Positions 8,989 through 17,377 of a stretch of DNA of 64,000 nucleotides are shown here, one piece after another. The DNA is from Gallionella sp. (GTDB lineage Bacteria > Pseudomonadota > Gammaproteobacteria > Burkholderiales > Gallionellaceae). The translations under genes were made by a program, and so were the position numbers. Location of the stretch: the NCBI GenBank assembly GCA_028689145.1, contig JAQTWT010000002.1:62001-126000 (forward strand). The letters run 5' to 3'. The number at the start of each line of letters is the position of its first letter. Within the stretch, counting starts at the first letter, position 1. The notes under the pieces were generated by a model. The model worked only from the letters and a program-made list of their open reading frames with translations, searched no databases and had not been told where the DNA came from.

Positions 8989-9729
8989 ATGAAAATAGTT
9001 TGGCAAAATCTGCTTGTAGTGCTGCTGCTCGGCATCAATGTTTCCGCATTTGCGGCACCGGATGCCCAATTCTTGCTGCAGCACGCCGACCGGGCGCGCG
9101 GCGGCGGTTTGCCGGGCATCGTGTGGGAGATCAGGCTGGTGTCGCGCGATGGCGACAAGGTGTCCGACGAGCAACGCTTGGAAGTGCGGGCGGTGGACGA
9201 TGCCAGTGTGGCAGAAACGCTGGAGCCGGTGCGTTTCAAGGGCTCAAAATTGTTGCAGGTCGGGCGCAATATGTGGCTGACACGCCCCGGCTTGTCCAAG
9301 CCGATTCCCATTTCGCCCCGCCAGCGTATGAGCGGGCAGGCTTCCAACGGCGATATCGCCGCCACCAATTATGCGGGCGATTATGAGGCGCAACCGGCGG
9401 GCGAAGAGTTGGTGGACGGTGAAGCCTGTCACGTTCTGGGACTCACTGCAAAGCACAAACGCGCCACCTATGACCGGGTGCGCTACTGGGTGTCGGTTAA
9501 GCGCGAGGTTGGCGTAAAAGCCGAGTTTTATTCGCTATCCGGCAAGCTGCTGAAGAGCGCGCATTTTGATTACCGTAACACTATCGAATACAACGGCCAA
9601 CGTATCCCTTTCGTCAGCCGTATGACCATCCGCGATGCGCTGGTCGATGCTGAAACAACCATGCAATTCGGCGCGGTGAAGGTGAAGAAGATTGCGTCGG
9701 CCGAGTTCGATCTGGGGCAGATGCAATGA
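8989..9729 (+). CDS. LolA-like outer-membrane lipoprotein-sorting family protein
   Basis: A periplasmic protein of about 246 residues with a signal peptide ending at SAFA-AP. The body fits the LolA/LolB-like half-barrel group often named outer membrane lipoprotein-sorting protein: LLQHADRARGGG, MWLTRPGLSKPIPISPRQRM, GDYEAQPAGEELVDGEACHVLGLTA, RVRYWVSVKREVGVKAEFYS. GGAAGGG gives good spacing to the ATG at 8989; an ATG at 8983 would add two residues. It probably carries cargo from the neighbouring ABC permease across the periplasm. Confidence 0.85.
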   Translation: MKIVWQNLLVVLLLGINVSAFAAPDAQFLLQHADRARGGGLPGIVWEIRLVSRDGDKVSDEQRLEVRAVDDASVAETLEPVRFKGSKLLQVGRNMWLTRPGLSKPIPISPRQRMSGQASNGDIAATNYAGDYEAQPAGEELVDGEACHVLGLTAKHKRATYDRVRYWVSVKREVGVKAEFYSLSGKLLKSAHFDYRNTIEYNGQRIPFVSRMTIRDALVDAETTMQFGAVKVKKIASAEFDLGQMQ

Positions 9730-10919
9730 GGCTGGTTTTATCCGTGCTGTTTTTGCTGCCGGTAGCTGCGGCATCGGCAGTTGAGTCTTCGTGGGATGGT
9801 TCGCTGTATGGCTATGCGAACAACATGAACCTGCGCGGCGACAGTGCGCTGAATCCCGGCAACCGGATCGCCCGCCTGCCGCAGAACAGCGCCACCGCCG
9901 AGGCGCGTTTCAACGTCAAGGCCGAAAACGACACATTGCGCCTGACGCTGCGTCCCATTGTACTGGTGCAGGATAACCGCATTGTCTTCGGCAGCCAGCG
10001 GCAGAACGAAGGTTATCTTAGTCAATGGCAGGTGCGGCTGCGCGCTGCGGAGGCATGGAGCGTGGCTGCCGGACGCGAGGTGTTGAACTGGGGTCCGGCG
10101 CAGTTCCGCTCGCCGTCCAGCCCGTTCTATTTCGATAACGGGCGCAGCAACCCGATGCGCGAACTGTCCGGCGTGGATGCGCTGAAAGTATCCTGGACCC
10201 CGGATATGGAAAACACCCTGACTCTGGCACACATCACCGGATCCGGCCATGTCGCGCGGGATGTTTTGCACAACAGCTGGCTGCTGAAAGCCGAACGGCG
10301 CGGCGGCGACTGGGCGGGCGGACTGGCGCTGGCGCATACGCCCGGGCAAAGCGCATTCCTCGGTATGCACGGTCAACTCACCGCCGGTGACGCGTTGCTG
10401 CTGTATGCCGAAGCTTCGTCCTCCACTCGTGCCAACGCGCTGCAATCGTCTGTCGATAGCGCATTGCCGTTCAGCATCGCCGCGAAATCGTCGCGCCAAA
10501 CGGATGCGCTGGCGGGCGCAGCCTGGACTTTTGACAACGGCCAATCGCTCAACGCCGAGTACCTGCATTCCGGCCACGGTTACCGCGCGGCGGAAGAAAG
10601 CGCTTATTTTTCCCGCGCCGCCGCGTCACCGTTGTTGGCCGGGCAGGCGCTGGGCGATGCGCCCCCGTTACTTGGGCGCGACTATCTGCATCTGGTGTGG
10701 CAAAGCAATCTGATGGAGAGCGGCGGTTACTGGCGCGCGATGGCGACCCACAGCTTCACCGATAGCGGCAACGAACTGTCCGGCTACGGCGAGCTCGCCC
10801 TTACCGGGTACATCACCGCTTTTGCTCTGGTCGTGCTGCCCGCCGGAAACGCGCGGCAGGAATTTTCCAGCCTGTACCGTCGCAGTGTCACTGCAGGTTT
10901 GAAAATTGCCCTGCCGTGA
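9726..10919 (+). CDS. Outer-membrane beta-barrel protein of the export cassette
   Basis: A 397-residue protein with a cleavable signal (MRLVLSVLFLLPVAAASA) and a long series of alternating amphipathic strands, ending in RRSVTAGLKIALP. GREVLNWGPAQFRSPSSPFYFDNG resembles a recurrent motif in Wzi- and DUF1302-like porins. Overlap by 4 bases with the LolA-like gene indicates translational coupling, so it is probably the outer-membrane partner of the ABC/LolA-like system. I do not recognise a precise family. Confidence 0.8.
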   Translation: MRLVLSVLFLLPVAAASAVESSWDGSLYGYANNMNLRGDSALNPGNRIARLPQNSATAEARFNVKAENDTLRLTLRPIVLVQDNRIVFGSQRQNEGYLSQWQVRLRAAEAWSVAAGREVLNWGPAQFRSPSSPFYFDNGRSNPMRELSGVDALKVSWTPDMENTLTLAHITGSGHVARDVLHNSWLLKAERRGGDWAGGLALAHTPGQSAFLGMHGQLTAGDALLLYAEASSSTRANALQSSVDSALPFSIAAKSSRQTDALAGAAWTFDNGQSLNAEYLHSGHGYRAAEESAYFSRAAASPLLAGQALGDAPPLLGRDYLHLVWQSNLMESGGYWRAMATHSFTDSGNELSGYGELALTGYITAFALVVLPAGNARQEFSSLYRRSVTAGLKIALP

Positions 10920-10940
10920 CACTGCGACGATAATCCGCAC

Positions 10941-11951
10941 ATGAACAAGATTGCCGTTTCATTTATCGCCACCTTTGCCTACAACACCGCCATCGCCGGA
11001 TTGTTAACGGCAACGGGCTGGATGTCGCAGGAGAGTAATTACGGTTTTTGGCACAACTTCATGTTTTCCCAGAGCATCGGTTTTTCCATTGCCATCATCA
11101 GTTCACTGACACTGGCGCGCATGAAACCGGGGCGAATGCGCTGGGCCGCTCTGGGTCTGGTTTTGCCGTTTAGTATTGCCATCGGGCTTACGCTGGGGTT
11201 TGAGCTGACCGGCATTGGCAACTGGTCGCATCCCTATATATGGCAGTCCATGCTAATCGCGCTGTTCTTTGGGTTGATTGCCAGCATTACCTTCGTGCTG
11301 GTCGAACGTATCGGCAAGCTGAACGAGGCGATCAAAGAGCGCCAACTGCAAGTCGCGGAACAGGACAAGCGCCAACTCGAAGCGCATTTGAAACTGCTGC
11401 AAGCGCAGATCGAGCCGCATTTTTTATTTAATACGCTGGCGAACGTCGGCAGCCTCATCAATAGCGACCCTGCCCTCGCGAAAAAATTACTGGAGCGCCT
11501 CGACGACTGGTTGCGCGTCGCCTTGGCAAGGGCGCGCAGCGACAACACGACGCTTGGCGATGAACTGGAAATGCTGGAAAACTATTTACAGATAATGAAG
11601 ATTCGTTTCGGCGAACGGCTGCGCTGGAAAATCGATGCCGATGATGCCGCGCGGCAGGCATTGTTTCCGCCGATGCTGTTGCAGCCGCTGGTGGAAAATG
11701 CGGTACGCCACGGCATTGAACCAAAGTTGGGCGGCGGGGCGATTCTCATTCGTGCCGATATCGCGCGGGGCGGCTTGCGCATCGAAGTCTGCGACAGCGG
11801 TGCGGGGTTGCCGGACGGCGGAAATGCGTGCGGTGCTGGGCTGGCGAATGTGCGTGCGCGTCTGGCGGCGCTTTTCGGCGCGGCGGGCAAGTTGATACTG
11901 GATAACAATACCGAAGGCGGTGCGACCGCCGTGCTGGAAATCCCGCGATGA
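10941..11951 (+). CDS. LytS/AlgZ-type sensor histidine kinase
   Basis: 336 residues. Four membrane helices (about 8-28, 41-60, 69-88 and 102-120) replace a classical sensor domain. A coiled linker follows, then the His_kinase region with the phosphoacceptor in QIEPHFLFNTL (His160). The ATPase domain shows the N box LVENAVRHGIEP and the G box GAGLANVRARL. It overlaps the LytTR regulator gene by 4 bases, forming a cognate pair. Its position 21 bases after the export operon suggests that the pair regulates that operon. Confidence 0.92.
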   Translation: MNKIAVSFIATFAYNTAIAGLLTATGWMSQESNYGFWHNFMFSQSIGFSIAIISSLTLARMKPGRMRWAALGLVLPFSIAIGLTLGFELTGIGNWSHPYIWQSMLIALFFGLIASITFVLVERIGKLNEAIKERQLQVAEQDKRQLEAHLKLLQAQIEPHFLFNTLANVGSLINSDPALAKKLLERLDDWLRVALARARSDNTTLGDELEMLENYLQIMKIRFGERLRWKIDADDAARQALFPPMLLQPLVENAVRHGIEPKLGGGAILIRADIARGGLRIEVCDSGAGLPDGGNACGAGLANVRARLAALFGAAGKLILDNNTEGGATAVLEIPR

Positions 11952-12688
11952 AAGCGATTATTGCAGACGATGAGAAATACTTGGCCGATGATTTGCGGCG
12001 CAGATTGTTCCGGCTGTGGCCGGAGCTGGAAATTGCCGCTGTGTTGCACGATGGTGTGGCGGCAGCGGTAGCGCTTGCGGAGATCAGACCGGACATTGCC
12101 TTCCTCGATATCCGCATGCCCGGCATGAGCGGTTTGGAGGCGGCACGTTCCTCGACATCCGGTTGCCGTGTGGTATTTGTCACCGCTTACGATGAACACG
12201 CCGTGGCAGCCTTCGAACAGGAAGCGGTGGATTATTTGCTTAAACCGGCCAGTGATGAGCGTTTGGCGCGTTGCGTGGAACGCTTGCGGCGGCAAATTCC
12301 GGCTCCGCCGGACGAGTTGCTGATACGTTTGCAGAAATTGCTGTCCGCGTCCGGCAAAGCGGATCCGTTGCGCTGGGTGCGCGCCCAAGTAGGGCAGTCG
12401 GTGCGGCTGGTGGCGGTGGAAGATGTTTGTTATTTTCAGTCTGCCGACAAATACACGACCGTGCTGACGCGTGATGCCGAACTGTTGCTGCGCACGCCGC
12501 TCAGAGAATTGATCGGACAACTCGATATGGAACAGTTTTGGCAGGTGCATCGCGGCACGCTGGTGAATGTGCGGCAAATCGTTTCTGCGCACCACGACCC
12601 GCTGGGTAAAGTCGCGCTCACCCTGCGTGACAGGCCGGAAAAGATTGCAGTCAGCCGGAGCTATGCCCACCTGTTCCGGCAGATGTGA
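11948..12688 (+). CDS. LytTR-family response regulator
   Basis: A 246-residue AlgR/LytR-type regulator. The receiver domain has the acidic pair DDE (6-8), phosphorylatable Asp54 in FLDIRMPGMSG, Thr in FVTAY and Lys in LLKPA. The LytTR DNA-binding domain starts near residue 140 with GQSVRLVAVEDVCYFQSADKY and ends FWQVHRGTLVNVRQI. It is encoded directly behind the kinase. LytTR proteins usually bind direct repeats; I did not find an unambiguous pair upstream of the export operon. Confidence 0.92.
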   Translation: MKAIIADDEKYLADDLRRRLFRLWPELEIAAVLHDGVAAAVALAEIRPDIAFLDIRMPGMSGLEAARSSTSGCRVVFVTAYDEHAVAAFEQEAVDYLLKPASDERLARCVERLRRQIPAPPDELLIRLQKLLSASGKADPLRWVRAQVGQSVRLVAVEDVCYFQSADKYTTVLTRDAELLLRTPLRELIGQLDMEQFWQVHRGTLVNVRQIVSAHHDPLGKVALTLRDRPEKIAVSRSYAHLFRQM

Positions 12689-12798
12689 CTGCCTTGCCGT
12701 GGATGAGATAAATATACCGGGCGCTTGGTGCATTTATGTTTTATGCCGGCGAACTTCCCGGTTGCGGTAAAACCGGCCAAGCGCCTCCGGCAATCCGG

Positions 12799-12804
12799 TA
12801 TAAT
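12799..12804 (+). promoter_or_regulatory. Putative -10 box before rhlE
   Basis: TATAAT occurs 38 bases before the preferred rhlE start. No convincing -35 hexamer lies at the expected distance, so this is only a weak promoter call. Confidence 0.35.
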
Positions 12805-12841
12805 GCCGCCTCTTATGGCAGATTCCGCAGCAACCAACATC

Positions 12842-14185
12842 ATGTTCTCATCCCTCAATCTCGATCCGCAGATTCTGCGCGCCATTGAAGAAGAGGGGTA
12901 CACCGAGCCGACGCCGATTCAGGCGCAGGCTATTCCTCATGTTCTGGCAGGCCGCGATCTGATGGCGATGGCGCAGACCGGCACCGGCAAGACGGCGGCG
13001 TTCACGCTGCCGCTGTTGCAGCGTTTGTTGCCGCAGGCCAACACCAGCGCCTCACCGGCGCGTCACCCGATCCGCGCGCTGATTCTGGCACCGACCCGTG
13101 AACTGGCGATTCAGGTCGAAAAAAGCGTGGAAACTTATTCAAAGCATGTGCCGCTGCGCTCCACTGTGGTATTCGGCGGCATCGACATCAAGACGCAGAA
13201 GCCCGCGCTGATGAAGGGCGTGGAGATTCTGGTGGCGACCCCGGGCCGCCTGTTGGATCACGTTGAAAGCCGCAATCTGATGCTCAATCAGGTGCAGATA
13301 CTGATTTTGGACGAGGCGGATCGCATGCTGGACATGGGCTTTATGCCCGACCTCAAACGCATCCTCACGCTGCTGCCGAAACAGCGCCAGACCCTGCTGT
13401 TCTCGGCCACGTTCTCCGACGACATCAAAAAACTCGCGCATGATTTTCTCGCCAACCCGATCACGGTTGAAGCTGAGCGCCGCAATACGGCGGCAGAAAC
13501 CGTCACGCAATCGGTGCTGATGGTGGATCACGGCAATAAATTCGACGTGTTGGCCGATTTGATCCGCGCGCGCGGGCTTGGCAGCCAGGTGCTGGTGTTT
13601 ACTCGCACCAAGCTGACGGCGGCGCAGTTGGCGCGTAAACTGGAACGCGTGGGTATCCCCTCCGATGCCATTCACGGCGACAAGACCCAGCAGGAACGGA
13701 TCAATGCGCTGGATGCGTTCAAGGCAAACAAGATCACCGCGCTGGTGGCGACCGATGTTGCGGCACGCGGACTGGACATCGACCAGTTGCCGCTGGTGGT
13801 CAATTACGAACTGCCGACCAATGCCGAGGATTACGTGCACCGCATCGGACGCACCGGCCGTGCGGGTGCCAGCGGTGAAGCGATCTCGCTGGTGGATGGC
13901 GAAGAAGATCGGCGGCTGGTGGAGATCGAGAAGCTGCTGAAGCGGGAATTTCCGCGCGAACGGGCAGCGGTTGCGCATACCCCGCGCGCACCTTCAATTC
14001 ACCGGCCCGACAGACCAGCCCCGCATGCTTTTGTCAAAAAATCTGCGCCGGTGGACGACTGGTTTATGAAGCCTTACGAACCTTCCCCAGCTGCCGCAAA
14101 AAATGCAGAGCCGCTTGCTGTCAGCCCGGACAAACCAAAAAAACAAATTGCCGCACTGTTGTGTAGGCCGCCCGTCAAACCCTGA
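12842..14185 (+). CDS. rhlE: DEAD-box ATP-dependent RNA helicase RhlE
   Basis: About 447 residues. All helicase motifs are visible: Q motif ([13 protein letters not shown]), Walker [40 protein letters not shown], and [10 protein letters not shown] in the second domain. The C-terminal tail is Pro/Ala-rich and variable, as in RhlE. It remodels RNA in ribosome assembly or decay. The ATG at 12842 ([15 protein letters not shown]) agrees with family N-termini; an ATG at 12815 would add nine residues. Neither has a strong ribosome-binding site. Confidence 0.94.
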   Translation: MFSSLNLDPQILRAIEEEGYTEPTPIQAQAIPHVLAGRDLMAMAQTGTGKTAAFTLPLLQRLLPQANTSASPARHPIRALILAPTRELAIQVEKSVETYSKHVPLRSTVVFGGIDIKTQKPALMKGVEILVATPGRLLDHVESRNLMLNQVQILILDEADRMLDMGFMPDLKRILTLLPKQRQTLLFSATFSDDIKKLAHDFLANPITVEAERRNTAAETVTQSVLMVDHGNKFDVLADLIRARGLGSQVLVFTRTKLTAAQLARKLERVGIPSDAIHGDKTQQERINALDAFKANKITALVATDVAARGLDIDQLPLVVNYELPTNAEDYVHRIGRTGRAGASGEAISLVDGEEDRRLVEIEKLLKREFPRERAAVAHTPRAPSIHRPDRPAPHAFVKKSAPVDDWFMKPYEPSPAAAKNAEPLAVSPDKPKKQIAALLCRPPVKP

Positions 14186-14249
14186 TCTTTCTGAAAGTCT
14201 GCACGCACCAAGATAACCGCCGGGATGGATATTGCGGATGAAAATGCGC

Positions 14250-14272
14250 GGAACTAAAATTTTTAGAGGTTC
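14250..14272. repeat. Solo inverted-repeat remnant of the MITE-like element
   Basis: GGAACTAAAATTTTTAGAGG followed by TTC reproduces the joined ends of the element at 58664-58804, whose termini read GGGAACCTCTAAAAAT and ATTTTTAGAGGCTCCC. The interior is missing. It lies just ahead of tag, and its AGAGG is the only purine-rich stretch before the tag start, although 12 bases away. Confidence 0.45.
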
Positions 14273-14281
14273 AATCAAGTC

Positions 14282-14890
14282 ATGAGTCCGGTTTCCATAA
14301 ACTCGCTGTCCGCGGGCAAGCCGCGTTGCGCGTGGGCGGGCAACGATGCCTTGTATCAGACCTACCACGATCTGGAATGGGGTGTGCCGCTGCATGACGA
14401 TCAGCGCCTGTTTGAATTTCTGATTCTGGAAGGCGCGCAGGCGGGATTGAGCTGGATTACCATTCTGCGCAAACGCGAAAATTACCGTGCCGCTTTCGAC
14501 GGTTTTGACGCGACGCGCATTGCCCGTTATGGCGCTGATAAAATAGAATCACTGTTGCAGGATGCGGGTATTGTGCGCAATCGCCTGAAAATCGAAGCGG
14601 CGGTGGTCAACGCGCAAAGATTTCTCGAGGTGCAGAATGAGTTCGGTAGTTTTGCGAAATTCGTCTGGCAATTTGTCGGGGGCGAGCCAAAGCAGAATGT
14701 ATGGCGCAGCCCCGCCGATGTTCCGGCGAGTACCCCCGAGTCGGATATGATGAGCAAAGAGCTGAAACGGTGCGGATTCAAATTTGTCGGCACGACCATC
14801 TGCTACGCGCATATGCAGGCGACCGGCATGGTGAACGACCATACCGTGAATTGTTTCCGGCATGCCGAATTAAGCAATAAACAGGAATAA
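14282..14890 (+). CDS. tag: DNA-3-methyladenine glycosylase I
   Basis: A 202-residue base-excision repair glycosylase that removes 3-methyladenine. The Tag fold is clear: RCAWAGNDALYQTYHDLEWGVP at the N-terminus and FEFLILEGAQAGLSWITILRKRE. The zinc-binding set comprises the N-terminal Cys and His of this region and the C-terminal DHTVNCFRH. The start at 14282 leaves about ten extra residues before the conserved core, which is usual. It is followed 6 bases later by dapF. Confidence 0.94.
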   Translation: MSPVSINSLSAGKPRCAWAGNDALYQTYHDLEWGVPLHDDQRLFEFLILEGAQAGLSWITILRKRENYRAAFDGFDATRIARYGADKIESLLQDAGIVRNRLKIEAAVVNAQRFLEVQNEFGSFAKFVWQFVGGEPKQNVWRSPADVPASTPESDMMSKELKRCGFKFVGTTICYAHMQATGMVNDHTVNCFRHAELSNKQE

Positions 14891-14896
14891 GCGAAG

Positions 14897-15727
14897 ATGC
14901 AGCTGAAGTTCACCAAAATGCACGGCGCAGGCAACGATTTCGTGGTGCTGGACGGCGTGCGCCAGCACCTTGATCTCAGCCCAGAACAATTGCGCCTACT
15001 GGCAGACCGCCATTTCGGCGTGGGCTGCGATCAGGTTTTACTGGTTGAAAAAGCGCAGCACAAAGATGCCGATTTTCGCTACCGCATTTTCAATGCGGAT
15101 GGCGGCGAGGTGGAGCAATGCGGCAACGGCGCGCGCTGTTTTGCGCGTTTTGTGCATGATCAACAGCTTACCTCGAAACGTGAAATCACGGTGGAAACTC
15201 AAAGCGGCCTGATTATGCCGCGCCTCGAAGATGACGGGCGCGTGACGGTGAATATGGGCTCGCCAATTTTCGAGGCGGCGCTTATTCCGTTTGACAGCGG
15301 CAGCGGTGCGGTAAGCGAGCCGCTGGAAGTGGCGGGTAACATGCTGCAGATTAGCGCGGTGTCGATGGGCAATCCGCATGCGGTGCATGTGGTGGAAAAT
15401 GTCGAACATGCGCCGGTGACAGAGTTGGGGCCGCTCATCGAGTGCCATCCGCGTTTCCCGAAGCGCGTCAATGCCGGATTCATGCAGGTAATGGATCGCC
15501 AACACATCCGCTTGCGCGTTTACGAACGCGGTGCTGGCGAAACTTTATCGTGCGGCACAGGGGCTTGCGCGGCAGTGGTATCCGGCATCCGGAGCGGTTT
15601 GCTGGACAGCCCGGTCAATGTCGCGACACGCGGCGGCGCGCTGACTATTGCGTGGGACGGTGACGGCCGACCGGTAATGATGACTGGGCCCGCGATAACG
15701 GTATTCGAAGGCGAAATTACTTTATAG
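14897..15727 (+). CDS. dapF: Diaminopimelate epimerase
   Basis: 276 residues, the normal length. It interconverts LL- and meso-diaminopimelate for lysine and peptidoglycan synthesis. The two catalytic cysteines are Cys75 in EQCGNGARC and Cys219 in [23 protein letters not shown] is the usual N-terminus. It starts the conserved dapF-DUF484-xerC block known from many proteobacteria. Confidence 0.96.
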   Translation: MQLKFTKMHGAGNDFVVLDGVRQHLDLSPEQLRLLADRHFGVGCDQVLLVEKAQHKDADFRYRIFNADGGEVEQCGNGARCFARFVHDQQLTSKREITVETQSGLIMPRLEDDGRVTVNMGSPIFEAALIPFDSGSGAVSEPLEVAGNMLQISAVSMGNPHAVHVVENVEHAPVTELGPLIECHPRFPKRVNAGFMQVMDRQHIRLRVYERGAGETLSCGTGACAAVVSGIRSGLLDSPVNVATRGGALTIAWDGDGRPVMMTGPAITVFEGEITL

Positions 15728-15736
15728 GAAACCACG

Positions 15737-16363
15737 ATGAGATCAGAAGATGTCGCACAATATTTGCGGGACAACCCGCAGTTTTTTGAAGATCATGTCG
15801 AGACGCTGGCGCAAATAAACCTGCCGCATCCGCACGGCGGGCGCACGGTTTCGCTGAGCGAGCGGCAACTGCTGGCATTGCGCGACAAGAACAAGGAGCT
15901 GGAAAAAAAGCTTCACGAACTGATCGAATTTGCCAAAGCAAACGATGCGCTACAGCATAAAGTGCACGAGTTCGTCGTGGCGTTGTTTGCCGCGCGCGAT
16001 CTGGCTACATTGCAGGAAATGGTTCCGCATCTGTTGCGCGATATATTTGCCGTTCCCCATGCTGTTTTACGTTTGTGGCAGGTCAATCCGCCCAACGCGG
16101 AGGTGCTGGCATTCGCCGATACCCATGCGCAACCGGTTTGTCTGCATCATGCCGCGCACGATACCGCCGGCTGGTTCGGCGAAATTTCCGCGCAACTGCA
16201 TTCGTTCGCCTATCTGCCGCTGCATGCCGGCAGCGAGACCATCGGCTTGCTGGCACTGGCCAGCGAAGACAAACAGCGCTTCTATCCGGAGATGGGGACA
16301 GTGTTCCTGCAACGCATCGCCGAAGCGGTGGGCAGTGCGCTGCATCCACATCTCGATTCGTAG
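15737..16363 (+). CDS. DUF484 family protein
   Basis: 208 residues. The N-terminus YLRDNPQFFEDHVETLAQINLPHPHGGRTVSLSERQL is the DUF484 signature. A coiled-coil stretch (about 47-75) and a GAF-like domain follow. Molecular function is unknown; the gene is almost always between dapF and xerC, as here. It starts 9 bases after dapF. Its TAG stop is formed by the first bases (GTAG) of a REP palindrome. Confidence 0.92.
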   Translation: MRSEDVAQYLRDNPQFFEDHVETLAQINLPHPHGGRTVSLSERQLLALRDKNKELEKKLHELIEFAKANDALQHKVHEFVVALFAARDLATLQEMVPHLLRDIFAVPHAVLRLWQVNPPNAEVLAFADTHAQPVCLHHAAHDTAGWFGEISAQLHSFAYLPLHAGSETIGLLALASEDKQRFYPEMGTVFLQRIAEAVGSALHPHLDS

Positions 16364-16430
16364 GAGCGCGATTCATCGCGCCATGATTTATTCGTATATC
16401 CAAAAAGGGCGCGATGAATCTCGCCCCTAC
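16360..16430. repeat. REP pair (REPIN) with GTAG/CTAC ends
   Basis: Two inverted palindromes: GTAGGAGCGCGATTCATCGC at the left and GGGCGCGATGAATCTCGCCC followed by CTAC at the right, with about 25 bases between. The GTAG head plus hairpin is the structure of REPs mobilised by RAYT transposases. It occupies nearly the whole DUF484-xerC gap and overlaps the DUF484 stop codon. Confidence 0.75.
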
Positions 16431-16456
16431 GGAATGATGGGAATCACCCATTTGTT

Positions 16457-17377
16457 ATGACAGATGCAGCCGCCCCTAATCAGCAATATTTGAACGGTTA
16501 TCAGGCGTGGCTGCGCAACGAAAAACAATACTCCGGACTGACCGCCACAAATTACGCGCGCGACCTGAAGCATCTATTTGAACTGGCGGGTGATATGCCG
16601 CTCGCCAATCTCAAAATTCACCACATCCGCCGTTTTATCGCGCAACTGCACAGCAAGGGGCTGGGCGGACGCTCGCTGGCGCGCATGTTGTCGGCGTGGC
16701 GCGGTTTCTTCACTTACCTGATGCGCGATCACGGTCTGACCGACAATCCCTGTGTCGGCCTGCGTGCCCCCAAATCACCGAAGACCCTGCCGCAAGCCTT
16801 GTCGCCGGACGAAGCGACGCGCATGGTCGATCTGCCGGCCGATACGCCGGAGGCAATCCGCGACAAGGCAATGTTCGAGTTGTTTTATTCTTCCGGTCTG
16901 CGCCTGGCCGAACTGGTCGGTCTCGAACTCGAAGCCATGCGCGCCGACCTGAACGCAGGCGAAGTGCGCGTCACCGGCAAGGGCAGCAAAACGCGCATCG
17001 TGCCACTCGGCACTTTCGCCATCGCTGCGTTGCAGGCATGGCTGGCGGTGCGAGCGCAACTCGCCAACGCCAACGAGACCGCGCTGTTTGTCGGCCAGCG
17101 CGGCTCGCGCATTGCGCCACGCGTGGTGCAGCTGCGCATGAAACAGTGGGGCATCAAACAGGGCATCACCAGCAACGTGCATCCGCATCTGTTGCGCCAC
17201 TCGTTCGCCACGCATGTACTGCAATCTTCCGGCGACTTGCGCGCGGTGCAGGAAATGCTCGGCCATGCCAGCATCTCCACCACGCAGGTTTACACGCACC
17301 TCGATTTCCAATATCTCAGCAAGATTTACGATGCCGCTCATCCGCGCGCGAAGAAGAAAAGCCAGGAAAAAACATGA
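16457..17377 (+). CDS. xerC: Tyrosine recombinase XerC
   Basis: 306 residues, the usual XerC/D length. It resolves chromosome dimers at dif with XerD. Catalytic residues are all present: Arg149 (SSGLRLAEL), Lys175, His244 and Arg247 (HPHLLRHSF), His270 (LGHAS) and the nucleophile Tyr279 (TQVYTHLD). The core-binding domain spans about 8-95. The linkage to dapF and DUF484 identifies XerC rather than XerD or an integrase. Its stop overlaps the start of the next gene. Confidence 0.95.
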   Translation: MTDAAAPNQQYLNGYQAWLRNEKQYSGLTATNYARDLKHLFELAGDMPLANLKIHHIRRFIAQLHSKGLGGRSLARMLSAWRGFFTYLMRDHGLTDNPCVGLRAPKSPKTLPQALSPDEATRMVDLPADTPEAIRDKAMFELFYSSGLRLAELVGLELEAMRADLNAGEVRVTGKGSKTRIVPLGTFAIAALQAWLAVRAQLANANETALFVGQRGSRIAPRVVQLRMKQWGIKQGITSNVHPHLLRHSFATHVLQSSGDLRAVQEMLGHASISTTQVYTHLDFQYLSKIYDAAHPRAKKKSQEKT

